A stretch of DNA of 64,000 bases. Origin: Apoda limacodes. Taxonomy: Eukaryota; Arthropoda; Insecta; Lepidoptera; Limacodidae. Positions 23,453-34,030 of the stretch are shown piece after piece; within the stretch, counting starts at the first letter, position 1; each line of letters starts with the position of its first letter. The notes under the pieces are model-generated. The model saw only the letters and a program-made list of their open reading frames with translations. It was not told where the DNA came from and did no database searches. A program made the position numbers and the translations under genes. Location of the stretch: assembly GCA_946406115.1 (NCBI GenBank), contig OX291542.1:24749321-24813320 (forward strand). The letters run 5' to 3'.

Positions 23453-23629
23453 TTCGAAAGTAAGCTTGTTTGCCCATTTTTTACATCGCAATTGAGCTGA
23501 AATTTGGCACAGACATAAGAAAAGGAGAAAACCAAGAAGTGCTACTTAATTATTCAAAAACTTCAACAAGAATAACTATTACCAATTTCCACAAAATGAC
23601 ACGTGAATGAACTTATATAGTTATATAGA

Positions 23630-23840
23630 ACAGCTAAAGTTTGCATTTTTTTAAGTTTTTTTTTGACATGGCGGAAATCGTTTTTGCCGTTTTACTAAAA
23701 AGAAAAAATATTTGACAACCATATGAACGCACAGATATGACAAAGCTATAGCTTAACTACATTAGATTCGGTTTTGGCTGCGGAACCCTAAAAATTAAAA
23801 CTTTAAAACTACGAAAGTGTGCGCACAGCTGCGTAAAGCT
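23630..23840 (+). repeat. Repeat with inverted copy at 14695-14895
   Basis: Contains ACAGCTAAAGTTTGCA, TTTGCCGTTTTACTAAAAAG, GAACGCACAGATATGACAAA, GCTATAGCTTAACTACATTA and GGCTGCGGAACCCTA. The CGGAACCCTA block links it to the GTTCCGTAC repeat family. Confidence 0.7.
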
Positions 23841-24495
23841 GTACTTAGGTACAGCTAAAATTTGCTCTTTTAAATATTTTTTCAACATGAAATCCGTTTA
23901 ACTAAGGAACCGTAAATGTATATGGTTTTATTAATCTCATTCACATTAGTGCCTCCGCCACGCATAACTTACGTGGCCGTTTTAGAGGTAGAGTCTGGTA
24001 GAAGCTCGTCTAAATAATCAATGTCTAAAATTATGCAACTTAAGACATTTTCTCACCTAACTCTAGTTTTCTTGGTCAAATTCTTACTAAATTTCAATGG
24101 GACTGCGTCGCTTAACCCTTCCTTATATGTAAAAAAAATCCAAATCGGTTTGTAAATTTTGGAATTCTAAACATTAAAAAGAAACATCCAACTAAATTGG
24201 TTAAAAACACAACAGTATTTTCAATGTAATTAATACTCAAAAATAAATATTAGCACGTATTGCAGGATTTAAAATTATATGAATTTAGAATGCATATATT
24301 AATGACTCTACATTTATTATATTACTTACACTATTGTATACAGTGTTATTTATATTAAACAATATTTAATTAGACCATAGATATAAGTGTACTAATATGA
24401 TCTAAGATTTCAACAAAGCCTATTTATTACGGAACCCGAAGGTACATGCATTAGTATCTCAGTTAAACTGTTAACGTAATCTAATACCTCTAAGG

Positions 24496-24930
24496 GTGCG
24501 TTCGTTCTGGGATTCAGAGTTCCCACGAATGATACTTTTCACACTTTTGAAAACGCCAGTTTTGCCACCGACACCTACCGTTCGTTTAGCTTTGAAACGT
24601 TACTAACAAAATTTTTGGTTACAAACCTTGCAAAACGAACGGTTGACGTACACACACTACGATAAAACACACACACACTACCATAAACAATGAATATGTA
24701 TTGGCAGCTTGACAGATTAACACAAAAACCCCACCTCCAGACATGGGTCTAAAGTTTCGTTATTCGGTGGCAAAAGTGACAAAAATAACAAAAATATCGT
24801 AAACGAACACATGACAGTTTGTCACAGATGATACGAAAATTTTGATATTTTTGATACCAATGCTAAACGAACGGATGACAGGTGGCAAAAGTAATGAAAA
24901 TAATGATTCTGCATCCCAGAACGAACGCAC
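24496..24930. mobile_element. MITE with terminal inverted repeat GTGCGTTCGTTCTGGGAT
   Basis: The left end GTGCGTTCGTTCTGGGATTC is mirrored at the right end by GCATCCCAGAACGAACGCAC, giving a 435-bp element. The interior has repeated TTTTGCCACCG / CGGTGGCAAAA blocks and a CA-rich stretch (CACACACACTACCATAAACA). No target-site duplication is clear, so the superfamily is unassigned. A plus-strand partial copy lies at 27852-28100 and a split minus-strand copy at 27049-27163 plus 27628-27701. Confidence 0.8.
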
Positions 24931-25467
24931 TGTAAACGAGCATTTCTTGTATCTATGTATATTTATAGATATATATAATATGAATCTCGGAAACGGCTTC
25001 AACGATTTTCATGAAATTTAGCAAGCTGGGAGTTTCGGGGGCGATAAATCGATCTAGCGAGGATTCATTTTTAGAAAACGTCGTTTTATCCGGTTTTTTC
25101 AGGCAGTGATAAACTGAAAAATACTAAAAAATCCTGACATCTATTGGCGTGTAGTAACACTATTATTTTTACCGACACTACTAAAGCTACTTGACATTAT
25201 ATAGCGTTGATAAGCTACACTAAAGCTATTTGACCATAGATGGCGTTGTTAAAAAAAACGAGCACAGCTCGGTCTTCCAGGTACTTTATTTATAATATTG
25301 CAAATTTTAACCTGGCAGACGTATTTCTTTCCGTTTCCGTTTTTCCATTGCTGCTTTAAACCTTGCTGCTTAAACAAAATAAAAACAAAACAAACTCTTT
25401 ACCTTTATATTATATTAGTATAGATTGGGTATATGTTAAGCTCTCGGTTCGCTTTTCACCCTGTTAG

Positions 25468-25806
25468 TCCATACTAATATTATAAATGCGAAAGTAACTC
25501 TGTCTGTCTGTCTGTTACCTCTTCATGCTTAAACCGCTGTACCGAATAAGATGAAATTTGGCATGGAGGTAGGTTGAGTCCCGAGAAAGGACATAGGCTA
25601 CTTGAAAACGTCAAGTGTGAGTCCGATTAGGCAGGTGCCATTGAAATCCTACACCGATAACTGAATTTAGGGCGGGTGGAATCGCGGGCAAATTCGGCAC
25701 GGAGAAAGTTTGAGTCCCGGGGAAGGACATAGGCTACTTGAAAACGTTAAGTGTAAGTCGATTTTTCGTCGGTCAATCACCGAATTGATGGCGGGCAAAA
25801 GCTAGT
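25468..25806 (+). mobile_element. SINE-like element (TCCATACTAATATTATAAAT family), long copy
   Basis: Starts TCCATACTAATATTATAAAT, then GCGAAAGTAACTCTGTCTGT, CCGCTGTACCGAATAAGATG, AAATTTGGCATGGAGGTAG, and ends GGCGGGCAAAAGCTAGTA. This head and tail are extremely common in lepidopteran genomes, and I think the family is Metulj-like, without certainty. The middle holds an internal duplication: GAGTCCCG followed by GGACATAGGCTACTTGAAAA occurs twice. Confidence 0.75.
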
Positions 25807-26399
25807 ACTTAATAAATTCGTAAAAGTTTAACCAACCACTAATAGCTACGCATATTATGGAGCAAAAAAATTCTTTTGAAATGGACTTGGAATAAGCTTT
25901 ATTGAATTTGCTGTTATATGAAAGCCAGCACAAATAAAACGTTTTTAATTAAAATTTCCATTGCAAAGATTTTTAGTTTATTCGTTAGAATAACTTTAAA
26001 CATACGTACTTTACTTATTTTGGACATATCATCGGTGTTTTTTTAAATGTTTTTTTAATTTGTGCTGCAATTAAACATCTATAAATAGTGCCGTTATTTA
26101 TATTCGAGTAAATATAATTATGATATATCACACGAAATTTAAACTACATTTAAACTTAAAATTACAATTTATATGACAGCTGGTCGTTAAGCGGAAATAT
26201 CCCAACCAAACAAATACAGAAATAGATATTTGAAAAAGATTTGTTCTCGCGCTAGACCTGTGCCGATCACTATTGATCGAATCAATTTGATTTAATCAAT
26301 ACCTGCTCGGGTCCTGATTTTAGGTGCGTTCTATTGACGGCATTGAGAGCTATAACATCGCATAGGCATTGAAATCCCGACCATGTGCAGCAAAGCAGA

Positions 26400-26492
26400 C
26401 GTCATATAGCATTCATTTTTGGTCAACAAAACGATCAATGTGCCCATAGACAGCATTGAGCGCATTCAATGCGTATAATGCTTGTCAACAAA
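26400..26492 (+). repeat. Direct repeat, left member
   Basis: It runs from CGTCATATAGCATTCATTTT to GCTTGTCAACAAAA, including CATTCAATGCGTATAATGC. It recurs in the same orientation at 26772-26871. The inverted-repeat arm 26497-26758 lies exactly between the two. Confidence 0.8.
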
Positions 26493-26496
26493 ATAA

Positions 26497-26758
26497 TGGA
26501 TAATGTCCGATATATGTTTGTGGTATTATATGATACCAAATTAATGTACATTTATGTCTGTAATTATAAAATTTATAGTACTTACGACGAGTATATAAGG
26601 AAAAAATGTATTTTATCTTTTCATCAGTATTCTGAAGAATTGAAATAGGCTTTTGTTTCTACATACAAACACTAAAATTTCGGCCGTTGCCTCAACCCAT
26701 CAGGTAGGTAGCTGATTTCAAAAGAACCGTTATTTTTGATCGTATTTTTCCTGTGGGC
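26497..26758 (-). repeat. Right arm of the distant inverted repeat
   Basis: Reverse complement of 23093-23315. It is bracketed closely by the direct repeat at 26400-26492 and 26772-26871, as if it had inserted into, or been caught up in a duplication of, that sequence. Confidence 0.75.
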
Positions 26759-26771
26759 GGCGTCCGGAAGT

Positions 26772-26871
26772 GATGTCATAGCGCATTCATTTTTGGTCAA
26801 CAGAACGATCGAATGTGCGCATTAGACAGCATTCAGCGCATTCAATGCCTATAATGCTTGTCAACAAAACG
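26772..26871 (+). repeat. Direct repeat, right member
   Basis: Reads GATGTCATAGCGCATTCATT, TTGGTCAACAGAACGATC, then CATTCAATGCCTATAATGC and GTCAACAAAAC. Differs from the left member by several substitutions. Confidence 0.8.
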
Positions 26872-27048
26872 CCTCTTTTATAAAATATTCGATTATTTTT
26901 GACCCGCTTCAAGAGTGGAGTAAACAAACGATTCTCGAAACTATGTGATGAATACTAACTAGACTTTATAACTATTTATTTAGAGGTCACACGCTGGTTT
27001 CTTTCGGTCGCACACCGCGCGCCATCGTTGTCTCGTTCGCACTCATTG

Positions 27049-27163
27049 GGCGCGTTCGTTTTGGGATTCAGAATCATTATTTTCAATACTTTTTGTTTTT
27101 TTTGTTGTAATTACCTGTCAACGTTGTTATCCGTTCGTTTAGTATTGGTATAACAACAAAAAA
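27049..27163 (-). mobile_element. MITE (GTGCGTTCG family), first part of a split copy
   Basis: Begins GGCGCGTTCGTTTTGGGATT and continues as the reverse complement of the right part of the MITE at 24496-24930, to TAGTATTGGTA. Interrupted near 27163-27183; the rest resumes at 27628. Confidence 0.7.
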
Positions 27164-27182
27164 AAAAAATTTACTATATCTG

Positions 27183-27627
27183 TAACTAGCTTCTGCCAGC
27201 AGCTTCGTCCACCCTTAATTTTGTTATCGGCGTAGGTTCTTACGGAAAGTCCTCAATTAAAGAAAAAAAAACAAACAATCAAATCTTTCCTCTTTAACGG
27301 CATAATACATTCGTGTCTGTGAAACCATGGAAATACACATATAAAATTTCAACCCAATCGGTTCAGCCGTCTAGAAGTTATGTGAAAAAGGAAGTTATTA
27401 CGTAATTAAGTAATTAGGATTGTACGGAAGGATAATTCTTATTACCCGTTTTCCCGTAGGAATGAAGCATTTTCCCGCGGTAAAAAGTAGCTTATGTTCA
27501 TCAGGGATAATGTCGGCTTCTAATTGTAAAATAATTATTCAAATCAGTCCAGTAGTTTCGGAGCCTATTCAATACAAACAAACAAACAAACAATCAAATC
27601 TTTCCTCTTTATAATATTAGTATAGAC
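27183..27627 (-). mobile_element. SINE-like element nested inside a MITE
   Basis: Starts AACTAGCTTCTGCCAGCAGC and ends TTATAATATTAGTATAGAC, the reverse complement of the SINE-like family's tail and head. It separates two pieces of one MITE, so it inserted after the MITE did. It has internal near-duplicate blocks: the AATCAAATCTTTCCTCTTTA motif occurs at about 27278 and 27592. Confidence 0.7.
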
Positions 27628-27701
27628 ATGTCATGCGTTCGTTTACGTTTTTTTTTGTTATTTTTGTCACTTTTGCCACCGAAAAATGAAACTTTAGACC
27701 G
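27628..27701 (-). mobile_element. MITE (GTGCGTTCG family), second part of the split copy
   Basis: Resumes with ATGTCATGCGTTCGTTTACG and ends with CTTTTGCCACCGAAAAATG and TTTAGACC, colinear on the minus strand with the interior of 24496-24930. Confidence 0.65.
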
Positions 27702-27851
27702 TTTACTATCATAATAAAAAATACTATAAAAAAACCAACTCACCGAAAAAACTGATATTCAACAACTGAAAATTTACCGGATTTGGCGAAAGTGTCGCAG
27801 AAGTGGGTCGCCTGAGCGAGTCACAATAATTAGGCAATATTGCAAGCAATA

Positions 27852-28100
27852 GGCGCGTTCGTTTTGGGATTAAAACTTCCCACGATTAATACTTTCCTCA
27901 CTTTTGATAACGCCAGTTTTGCCACCGACATTTTTGGTTGCAAAATTTGCAGAACTAACGGTTGATGTACACACACTACGGTAAAACACGCACACACTAC
28001 CATAAATAAATAAATATGTATTGGCAGTTTGACAGATTTTAACAAAAACCCCACCTCCAGACATGGGTCTAAAGTTTCATTTTTCGGTGGCAAAAGTTGG
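27852..28100 (+). mobile_element. MITE (GTGCGTTCG family), 3'-truncated copy
   Basis: Colinear with 24496-24780: GCGCGTTCGTTTTGGGATTA, TTTTGCCACCGACA, CTACCATAAATAAATAA and CCCCACCTCCAGACATGGGT. It stops after CGGTGGCAAAAGTTGG. Two short ORFs here are accidental. Confidence 0.75.
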
Positions 28101-28259
28101 TACCTATATATTGACCTAATACCCGATTTAGGTAAAAAACCGAAATGAACTTTACTAGTGCTATACGAAGTGCGAATGGTTACTGATTGGATCCGTCGAT
28201 TGGCAGGGCTGTAGCTAGAGATGAATGTAAGGTAGGGTTTCATGCACGGGTACGACGCA

Positions 28260-29029
28260 AGTAATTTTTCTATCTTTCATTATTTTACCTGCTTATGATC
28301 GAATCATTTTGATTCAATCACGTTACCCGTAGGTCGCGATATACCCGGGTCACAAGAAATAATCGATCGACCCAGGTCTATCTCGCGCTAGCACCCGGGC
28401 GAAGATACCGATGTGCGATAGGGATAACTTTACTCACAATTATCAAAATTTGGGTATCGTATTCCCCACTTTTCTCTTACAAATCACAACCAAATTAAAT
28501 AGAAATTACCTCCGCTAAAAGATAATGAAGTTTTCCGTGTGTGTATGTTTTGTTTTGTTAAAAAATAGTTTATATTTACATATTCGCACAGCATACGTCT
28601 AAAGATGCCATAAAAACGAGGCAATTTTTTGCAACGGCTTAGGCAACTAAATAACTTAACAATATTATCATCATTCGTGATAGCATTTATTGCCTTTATA
28701 TGTAGTATGAGTGATTTATAGTTTATATATGTATATACCTACCTAACCACAACCGATAAATAATTATCGGCTTATTTGAAATTTTACGTTCTATTAAATT
28801 TCCGTTCTGTTTTTTACAGTATAAACATGGTGGTGACTGGAAAGGGGTGCTAATTATTGACCAGGGAGGAGGAGGCCACACTCCCCTCCCTTTCGATGAC
28901 CGCCGGCGGAATTACGCACGCAACATATTATTGCGACATAAATAAAAAAATAGTACACTCTTGTGTATATGTAATAGTACACAATGGCTCTGCGTTAGTC
29001 TACTCGATACGATAACTCCTTGGAACCTC
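28260..29029. other. No gene seen
   Basis: AT-rich with a short GC-rich patch at 28855-28925 (GGGAGGAGGAGGCC, CCGCCGGCGG). No recognisable coding or repeat structure. Confidence 0.5.
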
Positions 29030-29177
29030 CAGGGACCTTATTGGGAACAGTCTCGAGCTATTCGGACTCTGGAATTCGAGATAAAAATGTATGGAATGCC
29101 GTGAATGTACTTGCATACATTTGTCTCTCGAATTCTAGAGTACGAATAGCTCGTAACCGTTCCCAATAAGGTCCCTG
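29030..29177. mobile_element. 148-bp palindromic MITE-like element
   Basis: The left arm starts CAGGGACCTTATTGGGAACA and contains CGAGCTATTCGGACTCTGGA. The right arm is its reverse complement with few mismatches, ending GTTCCCAATAAGGTCCCTG. The arms are about 63 bp around a 20-base loop. No target duplication is evident. Transcribed, it would form a long hairpin. Confidence 0.75.
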
Positions 29178-29559
29178 TTCAATTAAGTTCGCAACCTCCG
29201 CATTGGTAACTCATACTGATAAGTAAGAGTACACAATTTGTTATCGAAATAGCGATCAGCTGTCTTCTTTGTTTGCAGTTGCCAAGACCTACGCAATGTA
29301 ATAGCTATTTTATGTATATTTTTCTTTTTCTATCTATCCAAAGGTTGTCTGATAGAGATCGCTTATAAGTTCTAATTATTAAGATATTAGTTCTAAATTT
29401 TAATTTATTTATAATTCAATTTTGGTGTGCAAGTGTTTATCTATCTATGTATTCTTTCCACAAAATTGGAAATCACTGAATTGAAAAGAAATTTTTGAAG
29501 ACAAAGCCTTGACAATTGTGACATTTAAGCTATTAAAGAAGGTTGTTGGCAATCAGTCA
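29178..29559. other. No gene seen
   Basis: AT-rich spacer without recognised features. Confidence 0.5.
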
Positions 29560-29690
29560 GATCTGGGCTATTTTCCACGCTCCCCTTAGGACCTATTATG
29601 CCCCACGGGTTCGTTAATTTACCACAATAGTGCGTTATAAAACGCAACTTGTGCAAAAAATACGACCAAATGTAATTTATTGCTCTTAAA
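29560..29690 (-). repeat. Diverged relative of the CGCATTTATTCACCGGAATA family
   Basis: Shares the order of blocks (CACGGGTTCGTTAATTTACC, ATAGTGCGTTATAAAACGC, AAAAAATACGACC) with 22990-23110, at lower identity. Confidence 0.4.
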
Positions 29691-29984
29691 AAATATTTAG
29701 GCACTAACTCAAATAAAATGTTAATAAATCTTTTATATCTTGTGTTTGATGTTGTGAATGCCATTTTTACAGTAAATGGTAGAAAGGAACATCTACATTT
29801 TACGAGCAAATTTTATAATTGACATTTGTGGTTTATCTTCTACCCTTTTTTATGGAGTTCAGCTCGAATATAAATGATTCGCAGCCATATGGTTATTCCA
29901 AACAGTACTCGAATCGAAAGTCTGCCAATGTTTCCTGTAAATATTACAAAAATGATTAACTTATCTTCGCCACAGCCTTTTTCG

Positions 29985-30260
29985 GGTTCCGTACTCAGAG
30001 GCTGCTAACGGAGCCTTGGTAATAACTAAGACTACGCTGTCTGTCTGTCTGTCTGTCCGATCATTTATCTTTATCTTTTAGACTGAATTATTCACACAGT
30101 ATATGTTATAATGGGGGATTATCTAAGAAATAAAAAAAAAATATATAAGGAGGGGCCAATACAAGAAACATATTTTCGTTGTTTTTGCTTTATCGTAAAA
30201 ACAGAAATACATACAAACTTCAAACTTGCAGTTAAAATAGTGTGAACTCTTAGTATGAAA
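29985..30260 (+). repeat. GGTTCCGTAC-family repeat head
   Basis: Starts TTTTTCGGGTTCCGTACTCA and carries a CTGTCTGTCTGTCTGTC run at about 30039, as in the copy at 35161. A matching end block (TCGGTGCGCAAGTCCAACTC) appears at 30489-30525, after an intervening stretch that contains 5S-like sequence. Confidence 0.6.
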
Positions 30261-30387
30261 TAATAAAAACCGGCAAAGTGTAAGACGAGCCCAAGCCATT
30301 ACTTTTTTAAATTACCAGTACAGCGCCATCTAGCTTATCATTAAGAGAAATAGTAACACATTTGTTTGTTGGAAATGATATTCAAAA

Positions 30388-30451
30388 TCAAGCAACCTCG
30401 GGCTTGGTCACTACTTGGATGGGTGACCGCTTAGCAGCACTCTTTTTTTTT
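30388..30451 (+). pseudogene. 5S rRNA-like fragment (pseudogene or SINE3-type head)
   Basis: The block AATCAAGCAACCTCGGGCTT followed by ACTACTTGGATGGGTGACCG matches the second half of animal 5S rRNA. It spans the internal control region: the box A-like AAGCAACxTCGGG and box C-like TTGGATGGGTGACCG, at native spacing. A T-run at 30442-30451 could act as an RNA polymerase III terminator. The first half of 5S and the 3' stem are not recognisable, so it is not a functional 5S gene. It may be a 5S pseudogene or the remains of a 5S-derived SINE. Confidence 0.75.
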
Positions 30452-30974
30452 GTTTGTGTTTATAAATTACGTAAATGGTACGGATCCCTCGGTGCGCAAG
30501 TCCAACTCGCACTTGGTCGGTTTTTTATTGGTAACAATGCCCATTGTTATAGCCTCACGAGTTGTAAAATTAATAGCGAAAGAGTCTGCTGTCTAAATTT
30601 TTTTTTACACTGGTTCCCGCTTCTTTGATTTCGGATTATTTTTGTTTAAAAAACTGCTCGTAAAATAGTTAGAAATAATGGACTACTTTCTATTTTTCGA
30701 CACGCTAAACATTCTCGGTAGAAACTTTGTCCGTTTGGCAAAACATTGGACAAGCGACTCGACAAGAGCGTAAATGCTAGCTAGACTAAATTTTAATTAC
30801 ATACATAAGATTTTAAAATTTATTCTCCCTGTATGTTAGAAACGAACTAACTGTCCAAGTTTCGTGTTTCTTTTGTAGTTTCTGAGTTGAGGAGTTAATC
30901 AATAAGGACTTCTTATTATGTTAAAAGGAAAGTTGAAGATTTTCAGTGAAGCAGCAGAACTCTCTTCTGTTAAA

Positions 30975-31140
30975 TATTGAAACAGTAAGAATTTAATTTA
31001 ATGACTAAATGGAAACTCTTGCGATAATAATCGTTTCGGAATGGAAACGAGGCAGGCAGCCACGCGCTCGAGGGCACTCGGCTCACGACGTAATACGCGG
31101 CAGCAGAATTTACTGCCTTGTGATCTGAATATAGTTTGTA
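30975..31140 (+). repeat. Repeat with GAATTTAATTTAATG, copy 2
   Basis: Colinear with 20526-20690 but with an extra GC-rich insert at about 31050-31100 (CACGCGCTCGAGGGCACTCG). Ends at GCAGAATTTACTGCC. Confidence 0.6.
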
Positions 31141-31363
31141 ACAGAATCTGTATTATTTATACTTCTCTATGAACGGAATCTTGATTACTGCGTTCTATTC
31201 TAGAACAGTTTAAATACTACGTTTCATTAAACTCAAAGCAAAAGTGATTAAACACTTTTTAACAGGTGTATAGTAATCGGATAATAAAAATGACGTAATG
31301 GCATGGGCGCATTCAACTTTACAAGAAAAACCTTAATTACGTTTATTCTTTTTCATATAATAA

Positions 31364-31477
31364 TCCATACTAACATTATAAATGCGAAAGTAACTGTCTG
31401 TCTGTCTGTTACCTCTTCACGCTTAAACTGCTGTACCGATTAAGATGAAATTTGGCATGGAGATAGTTTGAGTCCCG
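31364..31477 (+). mobile_element. SINE-like element (TCCATACTAATATTATAAAT family), 3'-truncated
   Basis: Reads TCCATACTAACATTATAAAT, GCGAAAGTAACTGTCTGTCT, CTGCTGTACCGATTAAGATG, then TGAGTCCCG. Colinear with the first 110 bases of the copy at 25468. Confidence 0.75.
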
Positions 31478-32000
31478 TTGCAGCACACGTTTAGAGACCT
31501 AATCCTAATTAAAAAAAAACAATATGTCCGTTCTCTTTCCCTCCCGGGCGCCGGACGGGTGCGCCTTACGCGTTTTTGTGCACAAATTATGAAGTATTAT
31601 GTAGATATTATTGCCCACCAAACTCCTAGGATTAAAAAAAAATGTTCTATCTGTCTATAACGTGTTTTCGTGTTATTAAAGTCGCATGTTCGTTTGGATA
31701 AATTTAAAGTTTTAAGGTTGTCACATACGAGGCAAATCCAAAATATATATTATACCGCAGCGCCGTCGTGTACTATATGCCAATATGCTCTGCATATAAA
31801 TCAATAATATATATTTCAACTTCTAGCATCCGCGTCTCCTGAGTAATATTGACAGACTCTGTATCAGTTTTTCGCAAATAAATACCGATTGATGCATTAA
31901 TCATTGACCAATAATGGGTATGCCAATAATTACAATATATATTCAACCAACGTCAAAAAAGAAGGTTCTATGTTTTTTTGAGCACGCGGGTGTGTTATTA

Positions 32001-32315
32001 ACTAGACTTTGCCAGCGGCTACGCCCGCCCGTAATTCGGTTATCGGCGTGGAACTCCTTAATTAATGAATTAGTTATACCAATGAATTGCTATAGCATGC
32101 TATAGGGGGCATCAATAGTTCTTTTTACTCTGTTATAGTTATTCCCGCAGAAACTTAAATTTTTAGGGATAAAAAGTGGCCTACTTATATGCTATTCTAG
32201 GACATAACCTATATGTATGCCAACTGTTATCCCGATCCGTCCAGTGGTTGAAGCGTGATTGAGTAACAAACATCCATCCAGACATACAAACTTTCACATT
32301 TATAATATTAGTAGG
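32001..32315 (-). mobile_element. SINE-like element, minus orientation
   Basis: Starts ACTAGACTTTGCCAGCGGCT and CGCCCGCCCGTAATTCGGTT and ends TTTATAATATTAGTAGG. Internal AACAAACATCCATCCAGACA is typical of this family, and the start is shared with 36041. Confidence 0.7.
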
Positions 32316-32319
32316 TTTT

Positions 32320-33140
32320 TATAATTTGTTATTAATTGTTTTAAAATGGAAGGTTCAGTGTTTCCTTGTAGATAATCCTATATTATTAACCGCGCAGGCG
32401 TGACATTTATTACTATCTAATATTAACCATCAAAGTTAATCTCAGCAACTATCACTGTCATAATCCGTATAATTAGCATGTGCTTACAAAATTAGTAATT
32501 GTTCACTTTTTCGTAGGTTAGGTTATAAGTTTCTTTGAATTAATATACCTCCTAATAGTTTGAATGGCAAAAAAATATACAAAAACGTAACACATTTTTT
32601 TACACAATACCATCTCCGATAAGATTTATTTAATTAACTGAGTGTCAGATAAATAAATAAAAAAAATATATGTGTATGTACTGCAGATACGCATTCTTCA
32701 GATACGAACTAATGTTGAGACTAAATGTGCAGATAAATCAGGTTGAGAAAGATTGTTCAAGCGGCTAAATTATGATGACTGTTTTATATTTAGTTAGCTA
32801 TAAACGTAACTCTAGAAGGGGGTTTTGCGCTTTTCCTTTTGCAGGTTCTATTACCCCTCTTAGACCTCCCCCCCTCCCCCTTCCTCATATTTTTTTTTTT
32901 TTTATTCTGTATAAAATAATTTAGTTGCAATTCGTCCAAAAACTGGCAAATACAGTGCTGTCTACGTTTTCATAATTAGCGCCGGGGTGCGAACAAATTA
33001 TTCAACTGTTTTTTTCATGGTTAACTACTAAAACTCGGTTGAATATTTAAGGACATAATTTGAACATTGATTATATTAAGGAAGTTTAGCAAGCTATTGG
33101 GATTTGTTTATAGTTATACCTACATGTATTATAATGTTAA
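32320..33140. other. No gene seen; pyrimidine-rich tract
   Basis: Contains a pyrimidine tract at about 32855-32904 (CCTCCCCCCCTCCCCCTTCC and a T-run). Otherwise AT-rich and featureless. Confidence 0.5.
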
Positions 33141-34030
33141 ACTCGTTTATTCCCCACGTATCATCTGAACGGCACAACTAGTTGGTCCGTGGGGAATTTC
33201 GAGCGTTTTCTTTCCCCACGGACCAACTAGTTGTGCCGTCGGGAACACAGAGCGTTTTTATTTCCCCACGGCTCAACTCGTAACAATATAATATTTTAAT
33301 TCAAAAATAAAAATTTACAGACTTAAAGGAGGAGGTTTGCGATTCGTCTGCAGCCATATTTCCTTACTAATGTAATAAATTCGGTTTCGGTGTCTGTCTA
33401 TCTATCAATCTGTAAAGTTTTACGGTTGAACCAATTGCGATGAATTTAATATGGAGAAAGCTTAAACCTTAAAAAATAAGACTACAAAAAAAAAAAACGG
33501 ACGACAACTGTCAAACTAGAAAGGGCTATATCTCCATAACTATTGATCTCACACAAACACAAATGATAGATGTCATCAAGATATTTTTTTCAGATAACAG
33601 ATGTCAAACTAGATCGTAGACTAGTAGTTTCATTGCAGAAATGATAAATCTCATCAAGATCTTTATTTCAGATGACAGCTATCAAACTGGAAAAGGCTAC
33701 CTACATATATATTTCTATTTAGGCTATCTATAATGTCACATTTAAATGTCAGAAAGTGTCATGTTTTGAACAGTTTCAGAGGTATAGCCCTTTTTAATTT
33801 GACTGTCATCCAAAATAATGATCTTCACACCTGTAGAGAAACTACTTGTCTACAGTTTGACGGCTGCCATTAGAAATCAAGATATTGATGAAATCGATTA
33901 AAACTACTAGTTTACAATCAATAGTTACAGAGATGTATCGTTTTCTAGTCTGAAAGCTGTCATTGTCACTGTATTTAAAAAACATTGAAAACTAGTTGTG
34001 CCGTTCAGTTGGTCCGTGGAGAATAAACGG
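33141..34030. mobile_element. About 890-bp foldback transposon flanked by TTAA
   Basis: TTAA at 33137-33140 and 34031-34034 flanks it. Left end: CGTTTATTCCCCACG, then CTGAACGGCACAACTAGTT. Right end: AACTAGTTGTGCCGTTCAG, then CGTGGAGAATAAACGG, so the ends are inverted. Interior arms also pair: GTCAAACTAGAAAGGGCTAT near 33508 against TAGCCCTTTTTAATTTGAC near 33785, and further blocks to 33964. No ORF for a transposase. Probably a non-autonomous piggyBac-like (TTAA) foldback element. Confidence 0.75.
33170..33238. repeat. Perfect 27-bp inverted repeat (hairpin)
   Basis: Arms at 33170-33196 and 33212-33238 are exact reverse complements (CGGCACAACTAGTTGG... and ...CCAACTAGTTGTGCCG) separated by 15 bases. 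They repeat the terminal sequence of the surrounding foldback element, which suggests a terminal rearrangement of that element. Confidence 0.9.

Noticed and set aside
27830..28243. 137-codon minus-strand ORF
   Set aside because: It covers a MITE copy (27852-28100), and the same MITE elsewhere does not preserve this frame.
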